Positions 16,647 through 25,069 of a DNA stretch of 64,000 nt are shown one piece after another; the stretch's first letter is position 1; each line of letters begins with the position of its first letter. Made by a program: the position numbers and the translations under genes. Source of the DNA: Rs1 sp038900335. Its GTDB lineage: Bacteria; Pseudomonadota; Gammaproteobacteria; Pseudomonadales; Balneatricaceae. The stretch spans positions 89,351 through 153,350 of the forward strand of contig JBBMRB010000009.1 in the NCBI GenBank assembly GCA_038900335.1. The letters are read 5' to 3'. The notes beneath the pieces are model-generated. The model had not been told where the DNA came from. It worked only from the letters and a program-made list of their open reading frames with translations, and did no database searches.

Positions 16647-17761
16647 TAGCTTTTCTCCTGTGCTGTTTTATCTTTGCGCAAGCGTCTTAGTAGCTCAATT
16701 TCAGCTTGAAAATCGACATAGTGAGGTAGCTTTAAGTGCGAGACAAAGCCTGAAGCTGATACGTTATCGCAATGCGAAAGTACAAATTCTTGTTGTTGCG
16801 CAGGTGATTCAGCGCTTTCATCATAGCTGTCAATTTGTAACGCTCTATCCAATAGAGCAACAGACATTGCTTTGCGCTCATTGCGGCCAAAAACTAAACC
16901 ATAGCCACGAGTAAACTTAATTTCGCCATCGCTTAGGCGTGCAAAACCATTGATCATCTCGCACTCTGTTATCTCAATGCTGCCAATGTCGACACTAAAG
17001 CCTAGATCTTGTGGACATATAACAACATCTGCTTCACCGATGCGCAGCTCCCCTGCAAAGGGATGGTTACGACCATAACCTCGCTGTGTTGAATAGCCTA
17101 AAGCGAGTAAAAAACCTTCATCGCCGCGCGTGAGTGATTGCAGGCGCGCGCTGCGATCACTTGGGTAACTTTCAGGGTCCTGGGTGATGTCTGTTGGAGT
17201 CTCGCCAGTGTCAAGTTCAGGCACAATCATGCCTTCGTCTTCGAGCATTTTTAAGACGCGTGTCATGGCTTGCTCTTCATCTTCATCTGCTACCAATTTT
17301 GTGTCTTGCGGCTTGATTGCCTCTAACTCTTGCGCTGTGGTTGCAGAATCGCCCTGCGCTAATAAGGTAAAGTCGAGCAGACGATGGGTATAGTCAAATG
17401 TTGAGCCTAGTACTTGGCCGCCAGGTAAATCTTTAAAGGTCGCCGATACTCGCCTTTCGACAAGCATATTGGTGGTGTCTAAAGGCTCGCTGGTATAAAA
17501 GCGGCTCAAGGTTGTTCGATAGGCGCGCAATAGAAATATGGCTTCAACCGAGTCCCCCGCAGCCTGTTTAATGGCCAGTGCAGCAAGCTGTGGGTCGTAT
17601 ACTGAACCTTCCGCCATCACTCGTGACACTGCTAATGGTAGCTGTTGGCGTATTTGCTCAACCGATAGCTCTGCTAAGCTCAGATCGCCGCGGCGTTGCT
17701 CTGCCAACAGTTTATGGGCATTGTTAATGGCTTTTTCACCACCTTTCACCGCTACATACAT
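16646..17761 (-). CDS. phnI: C-P lyase subunit PhnI
   Basis: 371 aa, the usual PhnI length. The N-terminus MYVAVKGGEKAINNAHKLL and the segment GYSTQRGYGRNHPFAGELR near residue 225 are characteristic. PhnI is the nucleosidase-like subunit that displaces adenine from ATP with phosphonate, working with PhnG, PhnH and PhnL. It overlaps the end of phnH by 10 bases and the start of phnJ by one, so the core subunits are translationally coupled. Confidence 0.95.
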   Translation of the reverse strand: MYVAVKGGEKAINNAHKLLAEQRRGDLSLAELSVEQIRQQLPLAVSRVMAEGSVYDPQLAALAIKQAAGDSVEAIFLLRAYRTTLSRFYTSEPLDTTNMLVERRVSATFKDLPGGQVLGSTFDYTHRLLDFTLLAQGDSATTAQELEAIKPQDTKLVADEDEEQAMTRVLKMLEDEGMIVPELDTGETPTDITQDPESYPSDRSARLQSLTRGDEGFLLALGYSTQRGYGRNHPFAGELRIGEADVVICPQDLGFSVDIGSIEITECEMINGFARLSDGEIKFTRGYGLVFGRNERKAMSVALLDRALQIDSYDESAESPAQQQEFVLSHCDNVSASGFVSHLKLPHYVDFQAEIELLRRLRKDKTAQEKS

Positions 17762-18417
17762 GGGTTATCTCCTGTTGTTATTACGCTGACTTTGGTCGTT
17801 CGAGGGAGACACACCAGCTGTTTGTCGCTGACAAAGTAGAAATCTAAACCCCTTGGGAACGCGTCAGGGCGCTCAGTTAAATACTCGAGCAGCTGCGTTG
17901 AAAGCTTGGCGATTGCAATGTACTTTACCGATTCAATACCTGGGCCTTCTAGTTTCAGTAGTGTTGAATGCTCGTTATCGCTGCCCTGAGCTTGCGCTGC
18001 TGTATTCGTTAAAGATTCGACTTGTAACACTAAAGAGCAGCTCATTTCTGGGGACTCGTCAGTGCCTTTGTTGAAATAGCAAAACTCTGTTATTTGATCC
18101 GCATTAGCAATAGCGAACATCGCCGATTGCGGGTCATTAACCAGTTGCACATCTGTGTGGAACTGTAAGTTCTTGCACACTTCCTCATTTTTTAGTGCCG
18201 CAGATAAATAAAGTGTGGTTTGCTGATCTAGCAGGGACAGTGCCAGTGCATACATCGCAGGGCTTAAGTCACCCGCACCGTGATTGTGCTCAATATCGAC
18301 GATAGTGCCAGGCTCACTCATTGCTTTTAGCGTGCGGCGAAAAATCACTTGGCCGGCATTGATTGGGTTTGTTAAACCAGCGGCGATAGTGACATTATGG
18401 GTATCTGGAGATTGCAT
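17752..18417 (-). CDS. phnH: C-P lyase subunit PhnH
   Basis: 221 aa. It begins with an extended segment and the FRRTLKAMSEPGTI motif (about residues 27-40), found in PhnH proteins, and ends with FPRGLDFYFVSDKQLVCLPRTTK in the C-terminal part. PhnH is a dimeric structural subunit of the PhnGHIJ core, related in fold to PLP enzymes but without a cofactor. The gene overlaps phnG by one base and phnI by ten. Confidence 0.93.
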   Translation of the reverse strand: MQSPDTHNVTIAAGLTNPINAGQVIFRRTLKAMSEPGTIVDIEHNHGAGDLSPAMYALALSLLDQQTTLYLSAALKNEEVCKNLQFHTDVQLVNDPQSAMFAIANADQITEFCYFNKGTDESPEMSCSLVLQVESLTNTAAQAQGSDNEHSTLLKLEGPGIESVKYIAIAKLSTQLLEYLTERPDAFPRGLDFYFVSDKQLVCLPRTTKVSVITTGDNPCM

Positions 18418-18881
18418 TAGCCTTCCCCTCTAACAAGTGTGAAAAAATCTACTTTGGTTTTTGCCGATGCCGCTTTCTTCGCTTGCTGTTGTTGCGCTAA
18501 AATTTTAGTTAGAGGCTCAATGACTTGCTGATAGACACTGTTATGCTGGTGGTCATCTTGTAAAAGAGCATCTAGCTTGGCAGCGATTAGTGCGTGTTGT
18601 TTATTGCGGCCAATAACATAGCTGTGCCCGTAAAATTGAGCGTTAGATCGCACAACACAACGAGTGATAGTGACATCGCCAATGTTAAACTGTGAGCCGG
18701 TGCCACCCATACGGCCTCTTACTTGAGTTAAACCAATGTCAGGCGTTCTAATATCACTGAAATTGCAATCGCGCAGCAAAGGCTCTGCCAGCGTATGTAA
18801 TTGTTCGATGGGCGCTTTGGCCATGACAGACATCCAATGTTGACGTCGTCTCTGGCTGGTTTGTTCAGGGGTAGATGACAT
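18417..18881 (-). CDS. phnG: C-P lyase subunit PhnG
   Basis: 154 aa. The N-terminal RRRQHWMSVMAKAP (about residues 11-24) and GRMGGTGSQFNIGDVTITR near residue 56 are typical of PhnG, followed by GHSYVIGRNKQHA. It is a small subunit of the C-P lyase core and acts with PhnI in the first coupling reaction. The gene abuts phnF directly (no gap) and overlaps phnH by one base. Confidence 0.93.
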   Translation of the reverse strand: MSSTPEQTSQRRRQHWMSVMAKAPIEQLHTLAEPLLRDCNFSDIRTPDIGLTQVRGRMGGTGSQFNIGDVTITRCVVRSNAQFYGHSYVIGRNKQHALIAAKLDALLQDDHQHNSVYQQVIEPLTKILAQQQQAKKAASAKTKVDFFTLVRGEG

Positions 18882-19574
18882 TTAAGACTCCACTATGTAT
18901 TCAAATATGTCGCTGCGAGTAATGCTGACGGAGTATTCCATCAACGTTTGCGTGTTTTTTAACTGGTAAAGCGATTGAATCAACATCACTGGGACATCAG
19001 TTTCAATATTTAACTGCTCAGCTTCATCTAACAAAGGCATGCGAGCGCGAAGCTTGATATGAGTTCTATCTGCTGAAAAATGATGTGTCTCATTCAAGTA
19101 TTTATGTAGAGATCCTTGTCGATAGCGTTTCATGGTAGCTAAATCACTGCCAAAAACATGGTGCTCGATTAAACACACTGGGCGGCCTTCCATACTGCGC
19201 TTGGTGATTAAACGGATAGCGGGAGTCGCTTCAGTTAGGTTCAGTGAGGTGGCTAGTAGGCCATCGACTAAAATCTGTGAGCAGCTCAGCACTTGGGTCT
19301 GCAGTTGTAAGCCTCTGTTTGATAAGTTATAGCTAAAGCAAGATTGGCTATTAAGGGAATAGTCAATCGCTGAGCTTAGCACTTGATTGCCTTTGCCTTG
19401 ATGGCGTTTAATTAATCCCACCTTGACCAATTCATCAATCGCTCTGCGCACAGTGTGTCGATTCACCTTAAAGCGCTCTGAGAGTGCCTTTTCAGTTGCT
19501 AAAAAATCACCACTGACATACTGCTCTTGGATGTCTTTTCTGAGCGCAATAGCTATTTCGTGATAGCGAATCAT
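18882..19574 (-). CDS. phnF: GntR/HutC family regulator PhnF
   Basis: 230 aa. The N-terminal winged helix is GntR type (TEKALSERFKVNRHTVRRAI, about residues 27-46, then GLIKRHQGKGNQV). The rest is a UTRA/HutC ligand-binding domain (ITKRSMEGRPVCLIEHH). PhnF proteins repress phosphonate genes. The sequence TTGTCTAGACCT lies just before the start codon and a perfect version lies before phnC, so it probably controls itself and the whole operon. It sits inside the operon between phnE and phnG. Confidence 0.88.
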   Translation of the reverse strand: MIRYHEIAIALRKDIQEQYVSGDFLATEKALSERFKVNRHTVRRAIDELVKVGLIKRHQGKGNQVLSSAIDYSLNSQSCFSYNLSNRGLQLQTQVLSCSQILVDGLLATSLNLTEATPAIRLITKRSMEGRPVCLIEHHVFGSDLATMKRYRQGSLHKYLNETHHFSADRTHIKLRARMPLLDEAEQLNIETDVPVMLIQSLYQLKNTQTLMEYSVSITRSDIFEYIVES

Positions 19575-19577
19575 GAG

Positions 19578-19589
19578 TTGTCTAGACCT
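19578..19589. promoter_or_regulatory. PhnF-type operator before phnF
   Basis: TTGTCTAGACCT is a near-palindrome sharing ten of twelve bases with the perfect palindrome TTGTCTAGACAA before phnC. It ends three bases from the phnF start codon (cat at 19572-19574), overlapping the expected ribosome binding site, so repressor binding could block internal expression of phnF. Confidence 0.6.
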
Positions 19590-19627
19590 GTTTTGTCGGT
19601 TAAATTTTTTTGTTTTATAGCGATGAT

Positions 19628-20416
19628 CTACATGAATGACTTGCGCAGTTGCTGGGATATAACATCAATAGCGGTGACACATAAAATAATGACCAGCATA
19701 ATTGCGCAGGTTTGTTGGAACGCAAAGCCGCGCATGCTCTCCCATAAAATGACACCAATACCACCTGCGCCGACCATGCCAACCACAGTGGCAGAGCGTA
19801 CATTTGATTCAAATCGATAAAGCGAATAGGAAATCCACAGTGGCATTACCTGTGGAATCACACCGTATAAAATTTCTTCAAAAACATTGGCACCAGTTGC
19901 TCTTACGCCTTCAACAGGTCTTGGATCAATAGCTTCTACAGCTTCTGAAAAGAGCTTGGCGAGCACCCCTGTGGTGTGGATAAACAACGCCAATACACCG
20001 GCAAAAGGGCCTAGTCCTACAGCGACTACAAACAACATAGCAAAGACCATTTCGTTAATGGCACGTGCTGCGTCCATTAAACGTCTAGTGGGTTGGCATA
20101 ACCAAATAGGTGCGATATTTTCAGCACTCATTAAGCCCAGTGGCACTGATAAAATAATGGCCAGTACTGTGCCCCAAAGTGCTATGTGCATAGTGATGAT
20201 CATTTCATCAATGTAATAATCTAGGTCGCTAAAGTCTGGCGGAAAGAAGTCAGCGGCAAACTCAGACATGTTTGATGAGTCTGTAAACAGCATCATCGGG
20301 TTCATTTCAGCTGAATTCCAGCCCCATGCCAGCAGTGAGAAAAATATGACCCAGCTCAATGACTTTAACCAGTTAAACGACTGCTTAAATTCAGTTTTCG
20401 CGGTAGTTGTTGACAT
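19628..20416 (-). CDS. phnE: phosphonate ABC transporter permease
   Basis: 262 aa inner-membrane permease of the PhnE family with about five to six hydrophobic segments. The first lies near residues 17-28, and the ABC permease loop is present as FEEILYGVIPQVMPLWISYSLYRFESNVR. ATVVGMVGAGGIGVILWESM is the conserved C-terminal element. It forms the membrane channel for PhnC and PhnD. It follows phnD by 88 bases and precedes phnF by 53. Only one PhnE copy is present, which is usual. Confidence 0.92.
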   Translation of the reverse strand: MSTTTAKTEFKQSFNWLKSLSWVIFFSLLAWGWNSAEMNPMMLFTDSSNMSEFAADFFPPDFSDLDYYIDEMIITMHIALWGTVLAIILSVPLGLMSAENIAPIWLCQPTRRLMDAARAINEMVFAMLFVVAVGLGPFAGVLALFIHTTGVLAKLFSEAVEAIDPRPVEGVRATGANVFEEILYGVIPQVMPLWISYSLYRFESNVRSATVVGMVGAGGIGVILWESMRGFAFQQTCAIMLVIILCVTAIDVISQQLRKSFM

Positions 20417-20504
20417 AGTGTTTTCCGAATATCTCGATGGTATAAAGTCGCTACATCAACCTTGTTAGCTTAGAGTCACTAACAAGGTTAACGTAGTGCT
20501 GTTA

Positions 20505-21518
20505 TTATTTAGCCGCTGTTTCTAGTTGTTCCATGCGCTTATTTAACTCAGATAATTGCTGGTCAATTGCTTTGAGTTTCATTGCTTTTTCATCGGCAGC
20601 TAATTTAGTATCGGCGGCAAGTTTGATGCGGTTTTTGAACAATACCAGTTGGCGAATAGGTAATAACTGATCATCTGTTGAGGCTTTGAAAGGTGCCCAA
20701 CCAAGAGATTTCAGAATTTCTAGCTCTTGGGCATCATTAGTTTGGCCGTAATCCATAAAGAAATTACGCAATTTTGTTTTGTCTGCATCAGCAAGGTTTT
20801 TGCGCCACACTATTGGGTCAGAGGGGATCAAGGGTGATTTCCAAATGACTTTAACGTTATCCACTTTATCGGGATGTGTGATTTTGATACGCCCTAAATT
20901 TTCAGTGTTGTTGGTCGCGATATCAACTTGGCCATTAGCAACAGATAGGAAATTAGTTTGATGGCTAGCATTGGTTACGCGTTTAAATATGTTTTTCGGG
21001 TCTACATTATTTTTAGTGAAAACATAGTAACTAGGGACTAAGAAGCCAGACGTTGAGTTTGGATCTCCGTTGCCAAAAGTGAGGTCTTTGCTATTGTTAA
21101 GCATGTCTTCAACGTTATTTACTTTGTCGTTATCCTTGTGTGCTAGCAATAAACTCCAATAACCTGGGTTGCCAGTGACATCGACAGTTTGGGCGAATAT
21201 TTCACCGCCAGCACGATCAACGGCTTCCATCGCCGATTTATTACCATACCAAGCGACATCTACTTTGTTGAAACGCATCGCCTGAATAATGCCAGCATAA
21301 TCAGATGCAAAAAAAGGTTTCACTTCAACGCCTAGTTTTTTTGACATGTCATTTAAGAAAGGCACCCAGATAGTCTTTAAATTTTGCGAAGACTCAGTGG
21401 AGATAATGCCAAAATTTAGCTTTTTCAGTTGCTCTGCTTGAACAGCAGCAGCTGTCGTTAAAGCGGTGGCTACTGCAATGCTGGTAAGAAGCTTAGAATA
21501 GATTTTTTTAAGTTTCAT
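20505..21518 (-). CDS. phnD: phosphonate ABC transporter substrate-binding protein
   Basis: 337 aa from the ATG at 21518. The in-frame ATG at 21530 is less likely because GGAGAGCACG lies between the two and makes a ribosome binding site for the second. The protein starts with a signal peptide (MKLKKIYSKLLTSIAVATAL, cleavage after AVQA). The mature part has the PhnD family pattern (LNFGIISTESSQNL, ADVAWYGNKSAMEAV-like segment VDVAWYGNKSAME, FGNGDPNSTSGFLVPSYYVF). It delivers phosphonates to PhnE/PhnC. It lies 22 bases after phnC. Confidence 0.92.
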   Translation of the reverse strand: MKLKKIYSKLLTSIAVATALTTAAAVQAEQLKKLNFGIISTESSQNLKTIWVPFLNDMSKKLGVEVKPFFASDYAGIIQAMRFNKVDVAWYGNKSAMEAVDRAGGEIFAQTVDVTGNPGYWSLLLAHKDNDKVNNVEDMLNNSKDLTFGNGDPNSTSGFLVPSYYVFTKNNVDPKNIFKRVTNASHQTNFLSVANGQVDIATNNTENLGRIKITHPDKVDNVKVIWKSPLIPSDPIVWRKNLADADKTKLRNFFMDYGQTNDAQELEILKSLGWAPFKASTDDQLLPIRQLVLFKNRIKLAADTKLAADEKAMKLKAIDQQLSELNKRMEQLETAAK

Positions 21519-21540
21519 CGTGCTCTCCATAAGGTTTGGG

Positions 21541-22389
21541 TTAAGCTGTTTTTAGTTTTGGTGGTTGAGTTTTTTGCGCGCTATTTGAAGAAATAGGAAT
21601 AACGCTATGAGTATTGTTGTGCTCGGTGCCGCCATAGAGATTGTTAAGTCCAGTGTTGTCTATGTCTTGGATAGGGCTATCGAAATACAATTCACCGTCT
21701 TTGAGAGCAATAGCTCGTCGACAATACTGTTGTGCGTAGTCCACTTGATGTAAGGTCACAACAATGGTGATGCCATCTTGTTCATTGATGTTTTTCAAGA
21801 TTTGCATCACTAGTCGTGACGCTTCCGGGTCTAATGAGGCGATAGGCTCATCGGCAAGAATAACTTTAGCTTTTTGCAGCAGTGCCCTGGCGATCGCTAC
21901 TCGTTGCTGTTGTCCGCCAGATAAATCACTTGCTCTATGTAAAGCGTAATCTTGTAGACCAACACGTGTTAAAGCGGCCAGTGCTGAGTGTTTCTCTGCA
22001 GCGGTGAAAATACCTAACAAACTGCGATAGCTCGGGACTTTACTTAAACCCCCTATCAGCACATTAGTTAGCACGCTCAAACGATTAATGAGGTTGAATT
22101 GCTGGAAAACATTGCCAATTTGGCTACGCGACACGCGTATATCTTTACCTAGTTTTCCCTTGTGCTGAATGTTTTTACCGAGAATGTCTATGCTGGAATC
22201 ACTGCCTTTATCAGCAAGAGTTAGCCCTGACAAATGACGAAGAAGAGTAGACTTTCCAGAACCAGAGGGACCTATTAGTGCAACCATTTCACCTTGGTTG
22301 ATATTTAGGCTGACACCTTTTAAAGCGGATGAACTGCTGCGTTTAGTTTTAAATGTCTTTTTTACATTGGCAATTTGAATGACCGTCAT
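21541..22389 (-). CDS. phnC: phosphonate ABC transporter ATP-binding protein
   Basis: 282 aa from the ATG at 22389, which has AGGAGA at a suitable distance. A longer reading from TTG at 22416 would start inside the operator palindrome and is rejected. Walker A is GPSGSGKST, the signature LSGGQQQRVAIAR and Walker B VILADEPIASLDP. The C-terminal 40 residues are a polar extension (GTEHNNTHSVIPISSNSAQ). It is the first gene of the phn operon and energises PhnE with PhnD. Confidence 0.93.
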   Translation of the reverse strand: MTVIQIANVKKTFKTKRSSSSALKGVSLNINQGEMVALIGPSGSGKSTLLRHLSGLTLADKGSDSSIDILGKNIQHKGKLGKDIRVSRSQIGNVFQQFNLINRLSVLTNVLIGGLSKVPSYRSLLGIFTAAEKHSALAALTRVGLQDYALHRASDLSGGQQQRVAIARALLQKAKVILADEPIASLDPEASRLVMQILKNINEQDGITIVVTLHQVDYAQQYCRRAIALKDGELYFDSPIQDIDNTGLNNLYGGTEHNNTHSVIPISSNSAQKTQPPKLKTA

Positions 22390-22404
22390 GGCTGCTCTCC
22401 TAAT

Positions 22405-22416
22405 TTGTCTAGACAA
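22405..22416. promoter_or_regulatory. PhnF-type operator before phnC
   Basis: TTGTCTAGACAA is a perfect 12-bp palindrome 16-27 bases upstream of the phnC start codon. The same core lies before phnF. This TGTCTAGACA form fits known GntR/HutC-type PhnF operators. A convincing Pho box could not be located in 22417-22550, although the region is where one would be expected. Confidence 0.68.
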
Positions 22417-22565
22417 TGGTAAGCGCTTAACATGACGGTTGGGTTAATCTAATGTGGCAGAAGAATTAAGGTTTTATTGCAGATTAAATTAATTTGCTGT
22501 CTATGATCGTTTAATAGTTGGCTATCTGGTAAATTAATAGTTAACGCTATGTAAGGTTGCAGATA

Positions 22566-23453
22566 ATGGATCAGGAATTTAGTTTTAAAGATATTGTCGA
22601 ATACGCACAAGATATCATTGTGGTGACTAAAGCATCGCCTATTGATGATACCGGTCCTGAGATTGTTTATGTAAATGAAGCCTTCGTTAAAATCAGTGGT
22701 TACTCTCGTGAAGAGGTGATCGGTAAAACACCAAGAATATTACAGGGAGAGGATACAGATAAAAAAACGCGGCAAAAAGTCCGCAGTGCACTAGAGCAAC
22801 AGCAACCTGTTAGGGTAACTATTAAAAATTATTCGAAAACAGGGCAAGAGTATTGGCTAGACCTGAGTATATTGCCATTAAAAAATGCCCAGGGTGATGT
22901 GACCCATTTTGTGGCTATTCAGCGTGATTTTACGCAACATAAACGCTCACAATTGCACTTAGAAGTCTTATCAAATCAGGATCCTTTAACTGACTTATAT
23001 AACCCCCGCGGTTTTGAGCGACTATCTGAACAGGAGTTCTCACGTTTTAAGCGTGAGGGGCGTACATACAGTGTATTGATGCTAGATCTGGATTATTTTA
23101 AACGTATTAATGATAATTATGGTCATGCAATAGGCGATTTAGCGCTGCAGCATTTTGCTGCGCTGTGCCAAAATAACATTCGCCTACATGATGTGTTAGC
23201 TAGAGTCGGTGGGGAAGAGTTTTGTATTATCTTACCTCTTGAGAAAAAGCAGGCGGCTTTTGTTTTTGCTGAAAAATTAAGAAGCTTGCTCGAGCTTGCC
23301 CCTTTAGTTGTCGATGCTGAAAATATAAATTTAACTGTCAGTATTGGCGTTGGCGAGGTCAATGTCAACGATGAAGATCATAAAGAGGTGATTCAGCGGG
23401 CAGACACGGCGCTGTTTGTAGCAAAAAGTGATGGGCGTAACTGTATTGCCTAA
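22566..23453 (+). CDS. PAS-GGDEF diguanylate cyclase
   Basis: 295 aa from the ATG at 22566, which has AAGG nine bases upstream; the TTG at 22557 is not used for lack of spacing. Residues 8-128 form a PAS domain with LOV-like wording (GKTPRILQGEDTDKKTR, TKTGQEYW-like SKTGQEYWLDLS), but the photoactive Cys of LOV domains is replaced (PRILQG instead of NCRFLQG). Residues 137-295 are a GGDEF domain with the active-site motif RVGGEEF and DPLTDLYNPRGFE at its start. No transmembrane segment is visible, so it is a cytosolic cyclic-di-GMP synthase. It diverges from phnC. Its signal is unknown. Confidence 0.88.
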   Translation: MDQEFSFKDIVEYAQDIIVVTKASPIDDTGPEIVYVNEAFVKISGYSREEVIGKTPRILQGEDTDKKTRQKVRSALEQQQPVRVTIKNYSKTGQEYWLDLSILPLKNAQGDVTHFVAIQRDFTQHKRSQLHLEVLSNQDPLTDLYNPRGFERLSEQEFSRFKREGRTYSVLMLDLDYFKRINDNYGHAIGDLALQHFAALCQNNIRLHDVLARVGGEEFCIILPLEKKQAAFVFAEKLRSLLELAPLVVDAENINLTVSIGVGEVNVNDEDHKEVIQRADTALFVAKSDGRNCIA

Positions 23454-23528
23454 AGCAATTGATTAACTAAAAACTATATTCGCGTTAATATAGAGCTTTA
23501 TTATGCTGTTTTTTCAAATGATACCATT

Positions 23529-24290
23529 ATGATTTTTGATCCTTTTTTCTATGTTGTTTCTGCTATTGCGGTATTAATTGTCGGCTTCTCTAAAGGTGGT
23601 TTTGGCGGTGGCTTAGGGTTAATTGCCGTGCCTTTAATGTCTTTAGTGGTATCACCTATTCAAGCCGCTGCTATTTTACTACCTATCTTGTGCTGTATGG
23701 ATCTGATTAGTATGTGGGGTTTTAGAGGACGCTTTGATAAACACAATCTCAAAGTACTAGTACCATCGGCAATATTAGGCATAGTGTTTGGGGCGTTAAC
23801 CTTTAAGCTCTTTAGTGAAGCGCATATTAAGTTAGGGGTTGGTTTTATTGCAATAGCGTTTTGTGCACAGTTTATGATCACTAAATATCGCAAGAGGCAG
23901 CACGAAATCCAACAACGCTCTGCCTTAAAGGGTAGCTTTTGGGGCGCTGTCGCTGGTTTTTGTAGTTTTAGTGTTCATGCGGGCGGCCCGCCACTTAATT
24001 TTTATTTACTACCACAGCGTTTAGACAAAAGTATCTTTGTCGGCACCACAGTGATTTTCTTTGCGTTGCTTAATTTTATTAAATTGCTACCTTATGCCTG
24101 GCTTGGATTGTTAGACACCAATAACTTGCTGACCTCGTTGAGCTTGGTGGTGTTTGCGCCTATTGGTGTCTATTTAGGTATCTATATGCATCATCGTTTG
24201 AGTGATGGCTGGTTCTATCTATGTTGCTACAGTTTGCTAGGCCTTGCTGGTGCTAAGCTATTCTTGGAAGGTGTGATTGCCTTTTTGTAA
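23529..24290 (+). CDS. TauE/SafE family anion permease
   Basis: 253 aa membrane protein with about eight hydrophobic segments. VGFSKGGFGGGLGLIAVPLM (about residues 17-36) is the TauE/SafE (DUF81) N-terminal motif. A related motif recurs at GFCSFSVHAGGPPLNFYLLP near residue 145, reflecting the family's two-fold repeat. These proteins are proposed to export sulfite, sulfonates or other organic anions; the substrate here is unknown. No good ribosome binding site precedes the ATG. It converges on the response regulator gene, with 13 bases between the stop codons. Confidence 0.85.
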   Translation: MIFDPFFYVVSAIAVLIVGFSKGGFGGGLGLIAVPLMSLVVSPIQAAAILLPILCCMDLISMWGFRGRFDKHNLKVLVPSAILGIVFGALTFKLFSEAHIKLGVGFIAIAFCAQFMITKYRKRQHEIQQRSALKGSFWGAVAGFCSFSVHAGGPPLNFYLLPQRLDKSIFVGTTVIFFALLNFIKLLPYAWLGLLDTNNLLTSLSLVVFAPIGVYLGIYMHHRLSDGWFYLCCYSLLGLAGAKLFLEGVIAFL

Positions 24291-24303
24291 AAGTGTTAGG
24301 CAA

Positions 24304-25005
24304 TTATAACTTTAAGTACACTCGTTCAGGCCTGCCGACAGAGCCATAACTGACATCCGCTGTGAGCTCTGCAGTGCTGACCAGATATTCTAAATACCTT
24401 CTGGCGGTGGTACGGCTGCTGCCGACAAGTTCGCCTATTTGCTCAGCGGTATGGCCCTGCGTTTTTTCGGTATAGACATTACGTATTTTCTCCAGTGTTA
24501 GAGGGTCTATACCTTTTGGTAATGCTGAGTTGGTCACTGGGGAATTGGTTTTTTTATTGCGTGGTAATAATAGATCAACCGTGTTTTGGTCTAGCTCATG
24601 TTGGTTTTTGCTATCGATGGAAAGAAGTTTGCTCAAATGTTCTTGAAAGCTAATTAGTGAGCTTTGTAGACGATCAAAGACTAGAGGCTTCAAAATATAA
24701 TCAAAGACACCACTATGCAGTGCTTCTGTTAAGCTATTTACATCTTTTGCCGCCGTGATCAAGATGACCCCTGCTGAGCTTTGGCTGCTGCGAATATTGC
24801 GTAATAACTCCAGGCCATTACCATCTGGAAAGTGGATGTCTAATAACACTAAATCAGGTTCGAGCACTTCAATCATATCTTTGGCATCGATTGTTGAATG
24901 GGCAATACCTAATACTTCAAAGCCTGGAATCCGCTCGATAAAGCGGCGTTGTATTTCTGCTATTTTAGTATCGTCTTCTGCAATTATTATTTTTATGGTG
25001 TTCAT
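24304..25005 (-). CDS. CitB/DctR-type response regulator
   Basis: 233 aa. Residues 1-120 are a receiver domain: acidic pocket EDD at 10-12, phosphoacceptor Asp 56 in LVLLDIHFPDG, and conserved Thr and Lys in LITAAKD and YILKPL. The C-terminal 65 residues hold a helix-turn-helix (TAEQIGELVGSSRTTARRYL) followed by YGSVGRPERVYLKL, the usual ending of the DcuR/CitB/DctR group. It is the partner of the histidine kinase encoded 64 bases upstream. Targets of this group are usually C4-dicarboxylate or citrate transport genes; none lies next to it. Confidence 0.88.
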   Translation of the reverse strand: MNTIKIIIAEDDTKIAEIQRRFIERIPGFEVLGIAHSTIDAKDMIEVLEPDLVLLDIHFPDGNGLELLRNIRSSQSSAGVILITAAKDVNSLTEALHSGVFDYILKPLVFDRLQSSLISFQEHLSKLLSIDSKNQHELDQNTVDLLLPRNKKTNSPVTNSALPKGIDPLTLEKIRNVYTEKTQGHTAEQIGELVGSSRTTARRYLEYLVSTAELTADVSYGSVGRPERVYLKL

Positions 25006-25069
25006 TTAGTGTCGCCTAATCAAAATACAGCTCTAGTCTATCATTAACCTTAATTTATTTTAGATTAAT

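Noticed and set aside
20417..20504. Possible missing or split second phosphonate permease between phnD and phnE
   Set aside because: The 88-base gap has no coding content, and phnE is full length at 262 aa.
22390..22416. Longer PhnC with TTG start at 22416
   Set aside because: The start would lie in the perfect operator palindrome, and the ATG at 22389 has AGGAGA at a proper distance.
22417..22556. Pho box before phnC
   Set aside because: Only fragments resembling half-sites (such as ACCGTCAT) were seen; no 7-4-7 direct repeat is convincing by eye.
24276..24304. Terminator ATTGCC/GGCAAT between the TauE and response regulator genes
   Set aside because: The stem is only 6 bp with a 17-base loop and overlaps coding ends; too weak to list as a feature.
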